A stretch of DNA of 50,256 nucleotides from Bradyrhizobium lablabi (lineage in GTDB: Bacteria; Pseudomonadota; Alphaproteobacteria; Rhizobiales; Xanthobacteraceae): positions 1 through 50,256 of the forward strand of contig NZ_JAFCLN010000029.1 of assembly GCF_018129385.1 (NCBI RefSeq), written 5' to 3'. Of this stretch, positions 1 to 8,184 are shown in pieces. The position numbers and the translations under genes are program-made. A model generated the notes under the pieces. The model saw only the letters and a list, made by a program, of their open reading frames with translations. It did not search any database and was not told where the DNA came from. Positions within the stretch are counted from its first letter, which is position 1; each line of letters begins with the position of its first letter.

Positions 1-25
1 CTTGTTTCGCGGTGAAATCCTGGAC

Positions 26-80
26 CCTCATGGTGAGGAGCGCCGCTTGCGGCGCGTCTCGAACCATGAAGGCCGGGTTC
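26..80. repeat. Half copy of a Bradyrhizobium-type palindromic repeat (family A)
   Basis: CCTCATggtGAGGAGC followed by GTCTCGAAccATGAaGGCCGGG matches the left half of the full elements at 33094-33193 and 34275-34376. Only the left arm is present here. No gene is seen in 1-269 apart from this element. Confidence 0.6.
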
Positions 81-269
81 GCTCACACACTCAAATGGAT
101 CATATGCGATAGCCCTACGGTTCTGCGAAGCAGCGTACCGGACGGTGCTTCGCATCGCCGGGACACGCTGCACCGCGCCTGGGACACGCGCCATTCAGGA
201 ACATTCAAAACGCGTGCACGTTTCTCCCGGGCAGAGGCAATCAAGCTTCGGCCCGCGGAGGAATTTGCG

Positions 270-854
270 ATGCTCGCGCCGTCAGGCGGCCTGCTGCGTG
301 CAGGAATTGGCCTCAAACTGAACCACATCAAGCGCGCGACCCGCTCTTATCTGCGCGACCGCGCCAATCAGGCGACGGGCTCCGTCACTTCCTACGCCGT
401 CGCCGCCGGACTGTTTGCCGCCGCCGGCATTTTCCTGATCGCCGCGTGCCTCGTCGGCGTCACCGCGCTGTTCCGCTGGATCGAGATCAATTACGGCCTG
501 TTCCACGCCTTCGGCGTGGTGGGCGCGCTGTTGCTGGTGATCGCCGCCGTCTGCGCCGGCCTCGCCATGCGCAAGCTCAAGCAGCCCGGGCCGCAATTCC
601 CGTCCCTGACCAGCCGCCTGCGCGTGGCGATCCGCGCGAACCCGATCGATCTGTCGCCCGCGGAAGCGGTCCAGGATGTCGCCGCATCCGTTCTCGCGGC
701 GACGTCCTCTCCGGTCTCCCGCAGTCGCTCCGCCAGGGGATCGCGCCACGGAAAGAATAATTTCCCGCTCCAGGCCGGGGTTGCGCTGACGGCGGTGTTG
801 CTGGGCGTCGCGATGGCCCGCCGCCGCCAGGCGATGCACCACACGGCCGAATGA
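270..854 (+). CDS. Small integral membrane protein, holin-superfamily-like
   Basis: A 194-residue membrane protein of unknown function. The ATG at 270 was chosen because GGAGGA lies about 8 bases upstream; the same frame is open further upstream but crosses a repeat element and has no comparable ribosome site. After a basic, soluble N-terminal 50 residues there are two hydrophobic helices (about 53-80 and 88-110) ending in a positive patch, then a polar linker rich in Ser and Arg, and a third hydrophobic segment close to the C-terminus followed by Arg residues. That layout resembles proteins often labelled phage holin family protein in Bradyrhizobium, but nothing around it is phage-related, so lysis is not implied. 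Its stop overlaps the start of the YihY-family gene (ATGA), so the two are probably co-translated and may act together in the inner membrane. Confidence 0.75.
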   Translation: MLAPSGGLLRAGIGLKLNHIKRATRSYLRDRANQATGSVTSYAVAAGLFAAAGIFLIAACLVGVTALFRWIEINYGLFHAFGVVGALLLVIAAVCAGLAMRKLKQPGPQFPSLTSRLRVAIRANPIDLSPAEAVQDVAASVLAATSSPVSRSRSARGSRHGKNNFPLQAGVALTAVLLGVAMARRRQAMHHTAE

Positions 855-1981
855 TGTCGGCGCGCTCCGGAGAAAACGGCAATTTGTTGCTGATCGCGGC
901 AACCGCGATCCTGGTCCTCGCCGCACAGCGCTTCTTTCAGGACGCCCCGCCGCCCGGCTCTCGCGAAATCAGCCCTGCCTCCGCACAGCCCGGCAGCCCG
1001 GCGCGCGAACTGACCCAGCACGGCCGCGGCCGCTATTCCACCAATCCGCTGCAAATCCCCTGGGCCGGCTGGAAGGACATCCTCTGGCGCACCTATGAGA
1101 GCACCAACGAGGACCGCCTGCTCGCGACCGCGGCCGGCGTCGTGTTCTTCGGCCTGCTGGCGGTGTTCCCCGGCGTCACCGCCCTGGTCTCGTCCTACGG
1201 ATTGTTCGCCGACCCCTCGACCATCGGCGCCAATCTACAGACGCTCGCGACGATGCTGCCCGAGGGATCGTTCCAGATCGTGCAGGACCAGATCGCGCGC
1301 GTGCTCGCCAAGGGCAACGCCTCGCTGGGTGCGACTTTCCTGTTCGGCCTGGCGCTCGCGATCTGGAGCGCCAATGCCGGCGTCAAGGCGATCATCGATG
1401 CCCTCAACGTCGTCAACGAGGAACGGGAGGAGCGCAGCTTCGTGAAGCTGAACCTCGTTTCATTGGCCTTCACCACTGGCGGCATCGCCGCGCTGCTGTT
1501 GATGGTCAGCGCGGTGGTGGCGTTCCCGCTGGCGCTCGGTCATCTCGGCATCGCCTCCGAGAGCAAGCTCATCATCAGCCTGGCGCGCTGGCCGCTGCTG
1601 TTCGTCGTCCTGCTGGTCGCGCTCGGCCTGCTCTACCGCTTCGGGCCGAGCCGCCGGCCGGCGCGCTGGCAATGGCTCGGCGTTGGAACCGTTGCCGCCG
1701 CGCTGCTGTGGATCGCCGGTTCCGCCGGGCTGTCCTGGTACCTCTCGAACTTCGAGGACTACAACGCCACCTACGGCTCGCTCGGCGCCGCCATCGGCCT
1801 GATGATGTGGATGTGGATGTCGGCCATCATCGTGCTGTGCGGGGCCGAACTGAACTCGGAAATCGAGCACCAGACCGCCCGCGACACGACGGTCGGGCCG
1901 CCGAAGCCGCTGGGCGTCCGCGGCGCCGTGATGGCCGATACGCTGGGACCGGCCGTCCCGGCCGTGTCGGAGCCGCAATAG
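851..1981 (+). CDS. YihY/virulence factor BrkB family membrane protein
   Basis: A 376-residue multi-spanning inner-membrane protein of the YihY/BrkB family (once misnamed RNase BN); the molecular function of the family is unsettled. The family core starts near residue 80 with the run around DRLLATAAGVVFFGLLAVFP and continues through about six hydrophobic helices, including the characteristic FEDYNATYGSLGAAIGLMMW segment and the closing GAELNSEIEHQ. It carries an extra N-terminal part of about 75 residues with one hydrophobic helix (NLLLIAATAILVLAA) and a Pro/Ser-rich linker, longer than the usual family start. The start codon overlaps the stop of the upstream membrane protein gene, which supports translational coupling. 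A C-terminal Pro/Val-rich tail is probably cytoplasmic. Confidence 0.9.
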   Translation: MMSARSGENGNLLLIAATAILVLAAQRFFQDAPPPGSREISPASAQPGSPARELTQHGRGRYSTNPLQIPWAGWKDILWRTYESTNEDRLLATAAGVVFFGLLAVFPGVTALVSSYGLFADPSTIGANLQTLATMLPEGSFQIVQDQIARVLAKGNASLGATFLFGLALAIWSANAGVKAIIDALNVVNEEREERSFVKLNLVSLAFTTGGIAALLLMVSAVVAFPLALGHLGIASESKLIISLARWPLLFVVLLVALGLLYRFGPSRRPARWQWLGVGTVAAALLWIAGSAGLSWYLSNFEDYNATYGSLGAAIGLMMWMWMSAIIVLCGAELNSEIEHQTARDTTVGPPKPLGVRGAVMADTLGPAVPAVSEPQ

Positions 1982-2123
1982 TTCTTCAAAATCAAACAAG
2001 TCTCCCCCTCCGAATCAACATTGGTGGTAAGGTCGCCCCCGTTCGGGGGAGCGCTTTCGAGGCCATTGGGGGTGCTGCGTTTTCCCGAACGGGCAATTCG
2101 GACGTGAGGACGTCGCGCGCGGT

Positions 2124-3575
2124 ATGATCCGTATATCCACGATTTTCATCGCCGTCTGCATGGTGCTGGTCGCCGCCTCGCTCGGGCTGGTGCTGTATTC
2201 GCTGGCCGGCATCAACTTCATGGAATCGGCGATCGTGGCGCTGACCGCGCTGACCTTCCTGATTCTCTACAACGCCGTCTCGATGCGGCTGCGCGACCGC
2301 ACCGACGTCGGCGGCCAGATCGCGGACCTTTCGCGCGGTACCGCCGACCTCGCACGCCAGGTCGCTGAATTTGGCCGGAGACTTGCCGCCATCGAGGGCA
2401 AGATGGTGTCGCAAAATTCCGCCGGCGCCGACCGCATGCAGAACGTGATCGGCGAGATCAACGAGCTCGGGGTGCTGGTCAAGCAGCTCGCCGTCTCGGT
2501 GGCGAGTCACGAGGAAATGCTGAGCGCGGCGTCGGCGCCGCCCGCCCCGGCTCCCGCAAGCCCGGCTTCGGACCAGCCGTCCGCCGGCGATGCCAAGGCC
2601 GCTGCGGAAGCTGTGCTCGCGGCCCCCTCTGCGCCGACGGCCACGGCCGCCCCGGCGACCGTTCCCTCGCGCAGCCTGACGCAGCTTGTCGGCGCCATCA
2701 AGAACGCGGTCGAGGAGAACCGGCTCGACATCTATCTTCAGCCGATGGTGACGCTGCCGCAGCGAAAAGTGCGCTTCTACGAGGCGGTGACGCGGCTGCG
2801 CGACGACAAGGACCAGATCCTGGCCGCCGACGATTTCATCGGCGTTGCCGAGGGCGCCGGCCTGATCGGCAAGATCGATCATGCGGTGATGCTGCGCTGT
2901 GTGCAGGTGCTGCGCCGCCTGATGGTGCGCAACAAGGATGTCGGCGTGTTCTGCAACGTCTCGGCGGCGACGCTCGGCAATCCGACCAATTTTGCGCAAT
3001 GCCTCGATTTCCTCGAAGCCAATCGGGTGCTGGCCCCCTCCTTCGTGCTCGAATTCAAGCAGTCGACCTTCCGCAACCTCGGCCCGACGGAAACCGAAAA
3101 TCTCGCGGCGCTGTCGCAGCGCGGCTATCGCTTCTCGATCGACCATGTCACCGATCTGCGGGTCGAGCCGCGCGAACTCGCCGACCGCGGCGTGCGCTTC
3201 ATCAAGGTGCCGGCGGCGCTGCTGCTCGATCCCAAGCAGACCTCGACATCGGACATCCATCCGTCCGACCTCTCCGACCTGCTTGGCCGTTTCGGCATCG
3301 ACCTGATCGCCGAAAAGATCGAGGGCGAGCGCGCCGTGGTCGATCTGCTCGATTACGACGTCCGCTTCGGCCAGGGTTTTCTGTTTGCCCCGCCGCGGCC
3401 GTTGCGGCCGGAGGGCGCCTCTGCTATCGCCGGAGCGCCTGCGAACGGCGCAGGCGAACGCAACGGCTCCAATGGCTCCGGCAATTCACCTGCATCAGAA
3501 ACTCCGGCCGTCGGCCCGCCACCGCGGGCGACCGGCAATGCCGCCCTGGCGCGCCGCGTCGCCGGCCCGAACTAA
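2124..3575 (+). CDS. TipF-like EAL-domain protein with two N-terminal membrane helices
   Basis: A 483-residue protein with two hydrophobic helices at about residues 4-25 and 33-54, a heptad-like coiled coil at about 60-125, an Ala/Pro-rich linker to about 185 and an EAL domain at about 192-440. The EAL domain keeps EAV in place of EAL near 219, an Asn (NVSA), the Glu of LEFKQ, a Lys (IKVP) and the final GQGFLF, but the DDFGTG loop reads DHVTD and the usual E(G/N) site reads AEKIE. This architecture and degeneracy match Caulobacter TipF, which binds cyclic-di-GMP without cleaving it and directs flagellar assembly, so a receptor role is more likely than phosphodiesterase activity. It sits alone, with the HAD hydrolase 15 bases downstream. 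The family match is from memory, so no gene symbol is given. Confidence 0.8.
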   Translation: MIRISTIFIAVCMVLVAASLGLVLYSLAGINFMESAIVALTALTFLILYNAVSMRLRDRTDVGGQIADLSRGTADLARQVAEFGRRLAAIEGKMVSQNSAGADRMQNVIGEINELGVLVKQLAVSVASHEEMLSAASAPPAPAPASPASDQPSAGDAKAAAEAVLAAPSAPTATAAPATVPSRSLTQLVGAIKNAVEENRLDIYLQPMVTLPQRKVRFYEAVTRLRDDKDQILAADDFIGVAEGAGLIGKIDHAVMLRCVQVLRRLMVRNKDVGVFCNVSAATLGNPTNFAQCLDFLEANRVLAPSFVLEFKQSTFRNLGPTETENLAALSQRGYRFSIDHVTDLRVEPRELADRGVRFIKVPAALLLDPKQTSTSDIHPSDLSDLLGRFGIDLIAEKIEGERAVVDLLDYDVRFGQGFLFAPPRPLRPEGASAIAGAPANGAGERNGSNGSGNSPASETPAVGPPPRATGNAALARRVAGPN

Positions 3576-3590
3576 CCGGTCATCTCTCGC

Positions 3591-4445
3591 ATGACATCGC
3601 TGCGTTTTGTCGAGCGGCTGCGCGACCTCGTCGGCGGCGTGGAGGTGGTGCTCTCGGACATCTGGGGCGTCGTCCACAACGGGCTGGAATCGTTTCCCGA
3701 AGCCTGCGAGGCGCTGCACACCTACCGTAAGCAGGGCGGCACCGTCATCCTCATCACCAATGCGCCGCGGCCCGCCGATGCCGTGCAGCGGCAATTGCGT
3801 AAGCTCGGCGTTGCCGACGATGTCTATGACGCCATCGTCAGCTCCGGCGATCTCACGCGCAGCTACGTCGCCGATCATCCGGGCCAGAAAACTTTCTGGA
3901 TCGGCGCCGATCGCCACGGCACCGTCCACGAAGGCCTCAACGTCGTGCTGACGCCGCTGGAGGCGGCCGACACCGTGATCTGCACCGGGCTGTTCGACGA
4001 CGAGACCGAAACGGCCGAGGATTATCGCCCCATGCTGCTGAAGGCGCTGGATCGCAAGCTGCCGCTGATCTGCGCCAACCCCGACATCGTGGTCGAGCGC
4101 GGCGACCGGATGGTCTATTGCGCCGGTGCCATCGCCGAGCTCTACCGCGAACTCGGCGGCGAGGTGATTTTCTACGGCAAGCCGCACCGGCCGATCTATG
4201 AGCGCGCCATGCAACTCGCCGCCGAGCGCCGCGGCCGGCCCGCCGACCCGCGCAAGGTGCTCGCCATCGGCGATTCCGTCCGCACGGATCTGGCCGGCGC
4301 GCATGGTTTCGGGATCGACCTGCTGTTCGTCACCCGCGGCATTCACTCGGAGGATTTTGCCGGCGTCGACCAGCTCGATGCCGCCTCGGTGAAGGAGCTG
4401 TTCGGCCACCCGCCGCGCGCCCTGATGCGGGAGTTGCGGTGGTAG
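3591..4445 (+). CDS. HAD-superfamily class IIA hydrolase (TIGR01459 type)
   Basis: A 284-residue cytoplasmic phosphatase-like protein. The N-terminal motif LSDIWGVVHNG holds the nucleophile Asp at about residue 23; having Trp rather than Asp two residues later is typical for this subgroup. The segment GTVILITNAPRP supplies the second HAD motif (Thr/Asn), YGKPHRPIYE carries the conserved Lys, and AIGDSVRTDLAGA the Mg-binding acidic motif. Spacing of the cap between motifs II and III places it in class IIA, with pyridoxal-phosphate or nitrophenyl phosphatase relatives; the natural substrate is unknown. It follows the TipF-like gene by 15 bases and may be co-transcribed, although no functional link is obvious. 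Downstream is an intergenic palindromic repeat rather than a clear terminator. Confidence 0.88.
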   Translation: MTSLRFVERLRDLVGGVEVVLSDIWGVVHNGLESFPEACEALHTYRKQGGTVILITNAPRPADAVQRQLRKLGVADDVYDAIVSSGDLTRSYVADHPGQKTFWIGADRHGTVHEGLNVVLTPLEAADTVICTGLFDDETETAEDYRPMLLKALDRKLPLICANPDIVVERGDRMVYCAGAIAELYRELGGEVIFYGKPHRPIYERAMQLAAERRGRPADPRKVLAIGDSVRTDLAGAHGFGIDLLFVTRGIHSEDFAGVDQLDAASVKELFGHPPRALMRELRW

Positions 4446-4471
4446 GCCCGACTGCCGCCTGACCACGCGGC

Positions 4472-4577
4472 CGTCATACCCGCGAATGCGGGTATCCAGT
4501 ACGCCGCGGCTTCTCGGCTCTATCGCTGACGTCTCTGGAATACTGGGTCGCCCGGTCAAGCCGGGCGACGACAGTCG
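4472..4577. repeat. Palindromic intergenic repeat (family D, CGTCATACCCGCGAA type)
   Basis: Starts CGTCATACCCGCGAATGCGGGTATCCAG and ends with GCCCGGTCAAGCCGGGCGACGAC, so it contains internal hairpins. Related copies lie at 31628-31726 and 27787-27875. It fills the gap between two convergent genes and may act as a transcriptional terminator in both directions. Confidence 0.65.
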
Positions 4578-4595
4578 TGGATGAGGCGGGAAACC

Positions 4596-4991
4596 TTACG
4601 CCGTCGCCATGTCCGGGAAGACCGCCTCGATCTTGGTCTTCAGCGTCGCGGCGTTGAACGGCTTGACGATGTAGTTGTTCACGCCCGCCTTCTTGGCGGC
4701 GATGACGTTCTCGGTCTTGGATTCCGCCGTGATCATGATGAACGGCGTGGTGGCGAGGTTGGGATCGGCGCGCACTTCCTTGAGCAGGTCGTAGCCGGTC
4801 ATCGGCTCCATGTTCCAGTCGGAAATCACGAGGCCGTACTTTTTGCCGCGCATCTTGTTCAGCGCCGCCGAACCGTCGCTGGCATCGTCGATATTCTCAA
4901 AGCCAAGCTGCTTCAGAAGATTTCGGATGATCCGGATCATGGTGCTGTAATCATCCACCACCAGAACCGGCATCGACAAATCAACCGCCAT
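4596..4991 (-). CDS. CheY-type single-domain response regulator
   Basis: A 131-residue receiver domain with no output domain. The acidic pair is at residues 13-14, the phospho-acceptor Asp at 58 (VISDWN), the conserved Thr at 88 (MITAES) and the Lys at 110 (IVKPF), a complete set for phosphorylation. The sequence resembles chemotaxis CheY proteins of Rhizobiales, which act by binding the flagellar motor switch or by draining phosphate. No cheA or other chemotaxis gene is adjacent, so it is an orphan regulator here. The ATG at 4991 has a run of G about 10 bases upstream; another in-frame ATG two codons earlier (4997) is possible. It is divergent from ribF, with about 230 bases between the starts. 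Confidence 0.88.
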   Translation of the reverse strand: MAVDLSMPVLVVDDYSTMIRIIRNLLKQLGFENIDDASDGSAALNKMRGKKYGLVISDWNMEPMTGYDLLKEVRADPNLATTPFIMITAESKTENVIAAKKAGVNNYIVKPFNAATLKTKIEAVFPDMATA

Positions 4992-5218
4992 CTTCATTAC
5001 CCCCGAACACTTTACGCCACAGACAAGAACCGTTGGGAACGCGGCGTGGGCCGCAAACCCGCGACCAAGGACTAGCATCAGGCATTAAACAGCGCGTTAA
5101 CCCACCTCGGGGGGAAAGCCCGCAAAAATACGTGCAATGCGGATCATTCCGTACCCGCTTGACTTCGTCGGCCCCCCCAAGCCACGGTCCGCCCGACCCC
5201 GAGCTGAAGTTCCCTAAA

Positions 5219-6190
5219 ATGCCATCCGATTTTACCGTTATCCGCGACACCACGCCTGCCGCCGAAATCCCCCGGGGCGCAGTCGTGGCGATGGGCAATT
5301 TCGACGGTGTCCATCTCGGCCATCGCGCGGTGATCGCGGCCGCCCTGCAAATGGGCCGTGCGCGCGGCAAACCGGCCCTTGCGCTGACATTCGAGCCCCA
5401 TCCGCGCAGCTTTTTCAGCCCCAACAGCCCGCAATTCCGCCTGACCACCGAAACCAACAAGCTGCGGCTGCTCGCCGCCACCGCCCTCGACGGCGCCGTC
5501 GTGATGACCTTCGACAAGGCCCGCGCCGGGACCTCGGCGCAAGATTTCATTCACCATGACCTGATCGAGCGGCTCGGCATTTCCGGCATTGCGGTCGGCT
5601 ACGACTTCCATTTCGGCAAAGGCCGCGTCGGCTCGCCGAGCCTTCTGGTCAGCGAAGCTCCGCGCCTGGGCATCGAGGTTGACGTCCAGGCCCATGTCGA
5701 TATCGACGAGCGGCCGGTCTCCTCCAGCGCGATCCGGATGGCGCTCGCCGAGGGCCAGATCGCGGACGCCACCATGATGCTCGGTGGCCCCTGGTTCGTC
5801 AGCGGCGAGGTGATCCACGGCGAGAAGCGCGGCCGCGACCTCGGCTATCCCACCGCCAACATCCGCCTCGACAAGAACTGCGCGCTCAAGCACGGCATCT
5901 ACGCCGTGCGCGTCGGCCTCGGCAATCAGCGGCTGGATGCCGTCGCCAGCTTCGGCCGCCGCCCGACGTTCGATAACGGCGCGCCGCTGCTGGAAGTGTT
6001 TTTGTTCGACTTCAAAGGCGACCTCTACGGCACCGAGCTCGACGTCGCCTTCATCGGCTTCATCCGCGACGAGCTGAAATTCGACAACATCGACGCCCTG
6101 GTGCGGCAGATGGATGACGATTCCGCCCGCGCCCGCGCGATGCTGGCGGCAGTGCCGGATGAGTTTCCGAAGCTGGGCGTGATCGGTTGA
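5219..6190 (+). CDS. ribF: Bifunctional riboflavin kinase / FAD synthetase
   Basis: RibF phosphorylates riboflavin to FMN and then adenylylates FMN to FAD. The N-terminal adenylyltransferase domain shows AMGNFDGVHLGHRAVI at about residues 24-40 (HxGH nucleotidyl-transferase motif) and the FDKARAGTSAQDF region; the C-terminal flavokinase domain shows GRDLGYPTANI and HGIYAV. The 323-residue length from the ATG at 5219 fits the family. The frame is open about 60 codons further upstream, but that part is unlike RibF and overlaps the divergent cheY-like promoter region. No FMN riboswitch fold was recognised in the leader. It is followed by the toxin-antitoxin remnant, which looks inserted after ribF. 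Confidence 0.95.
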   Translation: MPSDFTVIRDTTPAAEIPRGAVVAMGNFDGVHLGHRAVIAAALQMGRARGKPALALTFEPHPRSFFSPNSPQFRLTTETNKLRLLAATALDGAVVMTFDKARAGTSAQDFIHHDLIERLGISGIAVGYDFHFGKGRVGSPSLLVSEAPRLGIEVDVQAHVDIDERPVSSSAIRMALAEGQIADATMMLGGPWFVSGEVIHGEKRGRDLGYPTANIRLDKNCALKHGIYAVRVGLGNQRLDAVASFGRRPTFDNGAPLLEVFLFDFKGDLYGTELDVAFIGFIRDELKFDNIDALVRQMDDDSARARAMLAAVPDEFPKLGVIG

Positions 6191-6218
6191 AGAGATCGGC
6201 CGGGCGCCGCCCCCTCGG

Positions 6219-6247
6219 TTGACGATCCATACAAAATTTTGTATATT
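6219..6247 (+). promoter_or_regulatory. Predicted promoter with overlapping 16-bp perfect palindrome (toxin-antitoxin operator)
   Basis: TTGACG at 6219-6224 and TATATT at 6242-6247 are separated by exactly 17 bases, a good sigma-70-like promoter. The perfect palindrome ATACAAAATTTTGTAT at 6229-6244 fills the spacer and overlaps the -10 box, as expected for an operator bound by an autorepressing antitoxin. A further ATACAAAT half-site is at 6264-6271, inside the first codons. The expected start of transcription is only a few bases before the ATG at 6259, so the message may be leaderless. Confidence 0.65.
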
Positions 6248-6258
6248 CGATACGGCCA

Positions 6259-6583
6259 ATGGATACAAATCCCGTTGAGTTCATAGGCAGCGCACTCGAG
6301 GATTTGCGTGCGTTTCCTCAGGCAGCCCGGCGCGAGGCGGGATATCAGCTCGATCGAGTGCAGCGCGGGCGCGAGCCGGATGACTGGAAGCCAATGAACA
6401 GCGTCGGCCCGGGCGTGAATTCGCGATGCCGCAGGGGCCTTTAGAGTGCTGTACGTGGCGAAGTTCGAGGATGTCGTTTATGTGCTGCACTGTTTCCAGA
6501 AGAAAACACAGAAAACGCGCAAGGCAGATCTGGACCTCGCCAGTCAGCGCTATCGCGATCTGTTGAAGGAACGAAGCCAATGA
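6259..6583 (+). pseudogene. HigB/Gp49-like (RelE-superfamily) toxin gene, frameshifted
   Basis: The first part from the ATG at 6259 reads like the N-terminus of phage-derived Gp49/HigB-type toxins (FIGSALEDLRAFPQAARREA, then VQRGREPDDWKPMNSVGPGV). It then leaves frame and stops at about 6442. From about 6433 another frame continues with the expected rest, RDAAGAFRVLYVAKFEDVVY and then LHCFQKKTQKT, ending at 6583. The expected junction VREIRDAAG suggests loss of about 5 bases near 6420. No full-length product is possible without a shift. The end overlaps the antitoxin start as ATGA, the usual arrangement. It is either a genuinely decayed toxin or a sequencing or assembly error; raw reads would settle that. 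Confidence 0.8.
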
Positions 6584-6861
6584 GCCGGAAACGCTTCGAC
6601 AGCGTGTGGGACGCCGTTGAGGATACACCCGCGCAAGCCGAGAACATGAAGCTCCGTTCGACCCTCATGATCGCCTTGAAGGATCACATCGCTCGCACGG
6701 GGCTGAGCCAGGCGGAGGCGGCGGAACTGCTTGGGGTGACCCAACCACGTATCTCCGATCTCATGCGCGGCAAGATCGAGCTGTTTGGGCTCGATACGCT
6801 GGTCAACATGGTCGGCGCGGCAGGCATGCACGTCGAAATGCGCATCTCGAACGCGGCGTGA
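6580..6861 (+). CDS. HigA-like XRE-family antitoxin
   Basis: A 93-residue DNA-binding protein with a helix-turn-helix at about residues 41-62 (GLSQAEAAELLGVTQPRISD), the form found in antitoxins paired with Gp49/HigB toxins. In intact pairs this protein binds the toxin and represses the shared promoter; the palindrome at 6229-6244 is the likely operator. The start overlaps the end of the toxin remnant (ATGA). The gene itself is undamaged even though its toxin is frameshifted, so it may persist as an orphan repressor or as protection against related toxins. Four bases separate its stop from the likely TTG start of the acetyltransferase gene. Confidence 0.87.
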   Translation: MSRKRFDSVWDAVEDTPAQAENMKLRSTLMIALKDHIARTGLSQAEAAELLGVTQPRISDLMRGKIELFGLDTLVNMVGAAGMHVEMRISNAA

Positions 6862-6865
6862 ACAG

Positions 6866-7414
6866 TTGAAAACCGAAAAGCAAAAGATGCTCGCGGGCGA
6901 ACTGTATCGCCCCGATGCCGAGATCGGCGCCGATCAGGCCATCACCAAGGCCTGGCTCGCGCGCTACAATGCGGCGCTGGCCGCGCCCGTATCGGAGCGG
7001 CACGCGTTGCTGCGCGAGCGCCTTGGCTCAGTCGGCGCGGATGTGGTGGTCCGCCCGCCCTTCTTCTGCGACTTCGGCTACAACATCCACATCGCCGACG
7101 GCGTCTTCATGAACTTCAATTGCGTCATCCTCGACGTGGTCGAGGTCAGCATCGGCGCGCGCACCCAGATCGGCCCCGCCGTGCAGATCTATGCCGCCGA
7201 TCATCCACGCGATGCCGCCAGCCGCCGGCAAGGCCTCGAATTCGGCCGTCCGGTGCGGATCGGCGACGACGTCTGGATCGGCGGCGGCGCCATCATCCTG
7301 CCAGGCGTCACCATCGCCGACGGCGCCGTGATCGGCGCCGGCAGCGTGGTGACGCGGGATGTCGGACCGGACCAGACGGTGACCGGGAATCCGGCCCGGC
7401 CGCGCCAGCGTTGA
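6866..7414 (+). CDS. Maltose/sugar O-acetyltransferase family protein (left-handed beta-helix)
   Basis: A 182-residue acetyl-CoA-dependent O-acetyltransferase of the Maa/NodL/LacA group. The N-terminus TEKQKMLAGELYR matches E. coli Maa almost word for word, which favours the TTG at 6866 as start (giving Maa-like length) over the ATG at 6887. The hexapeptide-repeat half is seen in IGARTQIGPAVQIY, the catalytic His in AADHPRD, and the coil around IGDDVWIGGGAIILPGVTI and IGAGSVVTRDV; it ends in GNPAR, as is standard. The acceptor could be a sugar or a glycan; Maa-type and nodulation-type enzymes cannot be separated on motif alone, and no nod genes are nearby. It lies close behind the antitoxin gene, possibly by chance. 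Confidence 0.88.
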   Translation: MKTEKQKMLAGELYRPDAEIGADQAITKAWLARYNAALAAPVSERHALLRERLGSVGADVVVRPPFFCDFGYNIHIADGVFMNFNCVILDVVEVSIGARTQIGPAVQIYAADHPRDAASRRQGLEFGRPVRIGDDVWIGGGAIILPGVTIADGAVIGAGSVVTRDVGPDQTVTGNPARPRQR

Positions 7415-7445
7415 ACCGGGCTTGCGGGCTGCGGGGCAAATGCGC

Positions 7446-7907
7446 TTATGGCTCGGGGTAGGGCCTGCCGTCCTTGTGCACAAAGCGGCCATCGGCATTG
7501 GTGCTCATCATGTCGATGTCCGAGCAGATGGTAACGTCGTCGGGATGGCGCGAGCCGACTTCGAGATAGACCGCCATGGCGTCCGATCGGTTGATCAAGT
7601 GATGGCCATTACCGGTGCCTTTCGGAAAGGCCGCGCAATCGCCGGATCGCAGCACCGTCTCGCCACCATCCTCGATCAGCGTCAGTTCTCCTTCGAGCAC
7701 GTAGACGAATTCGTCCTCGTGCGAATGCCAATGGCGCTGGCTCGACCAGTTTCCCGGCGGCAGGCGCATGAGGTTGATCCCGAAATCCGTGAGTCCGCCG
7801 GCATCGCCGAGCCGCTGTCGCACGCGCTCGACACTGCGGGCATTGAATTGCGCGGGATAGCCAGTGCCCTTGCGTTCCGGCACGGCAGCGACATCGATCT
7901 TGGGCAT
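7446..7907 (-). CDS. Cupin-domain protein
   Basis: A 153-residue small beta-barrel protein. The metal-binding first cupin motif is clear in HWHSHEDEFVYVLEGE (HxH...E pattern) and the second in FPKGTGNGHHLIN. The last 35 residues (DIDMMSTNADGRFVHKDG) are typical of the cupin subgroup found in rhizobia whose substrate is unknown. It may bind a metal and act as a small enzyme or sensor. It is transcribed away from ileS, and an inverted repeat (7959-7981) lies in the shared upstream region. No pathway can be assigned. Confidence 0.85.
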   Translation of the reverse strand: MPKIDVAAVPERKGTGYPAQFNARSVERVRQRLGDAGGLTDFGINLMRLPPGNWSSQRHWHSHEDEFVYVLEGELTLIEDGGETVLRSGDCAAFPKGTGNGHHLINRSDAMAVYLEVGSRHPDDVTICSDIDMMSTNADGRFVHKDGRPYPEP

Positions 7908-7958
7908 AGGCAGTCGCTCCGTAAATCCTATTCAGCAGGGACGGTCGTCTGAAGCCCC

Positions 7959-7981
7959 ATGTCCGGCTCGATACCGGACAT
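7959..7981. repeat. Short inverted repeat in the cupin/ileS divergent region
   Basis: ATGTCCGG (7959-7966) and CCGGACAT (7974-7981) form perfect 8-base arms around a 7-base loop, about 50 bases upstream of the cupin gene start. It could be an operator or a leader hairpin; no U-tract follows, so a terminator is less likely. Confidence 0.45.
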
Positions 7982-8184
7982 TTGCGACATGCATTGGGCT
8001 TTGGCACCCTTTGCGATTTCCTCCTCCCCCTGCTAAAGGAAGCGCCCATGTTGGCGCGGCGCATCATACGCATTAGCGGCCCGGCTTCCGCCTGAGCTAA
8101 AGGCTCGGCGCAAGACCGGGACTTATCCGTTCACCCGCGATTCCCTGCGATCAGGCGCCGTTACCGAGCCAAATCAGAGCATTC

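Noticed and set aside
5079..5218. Leader of ribF considered for an FMN riboswitch
   Set aside because: No conserved FMN-element sequence or multi-helix junction could be recognised.
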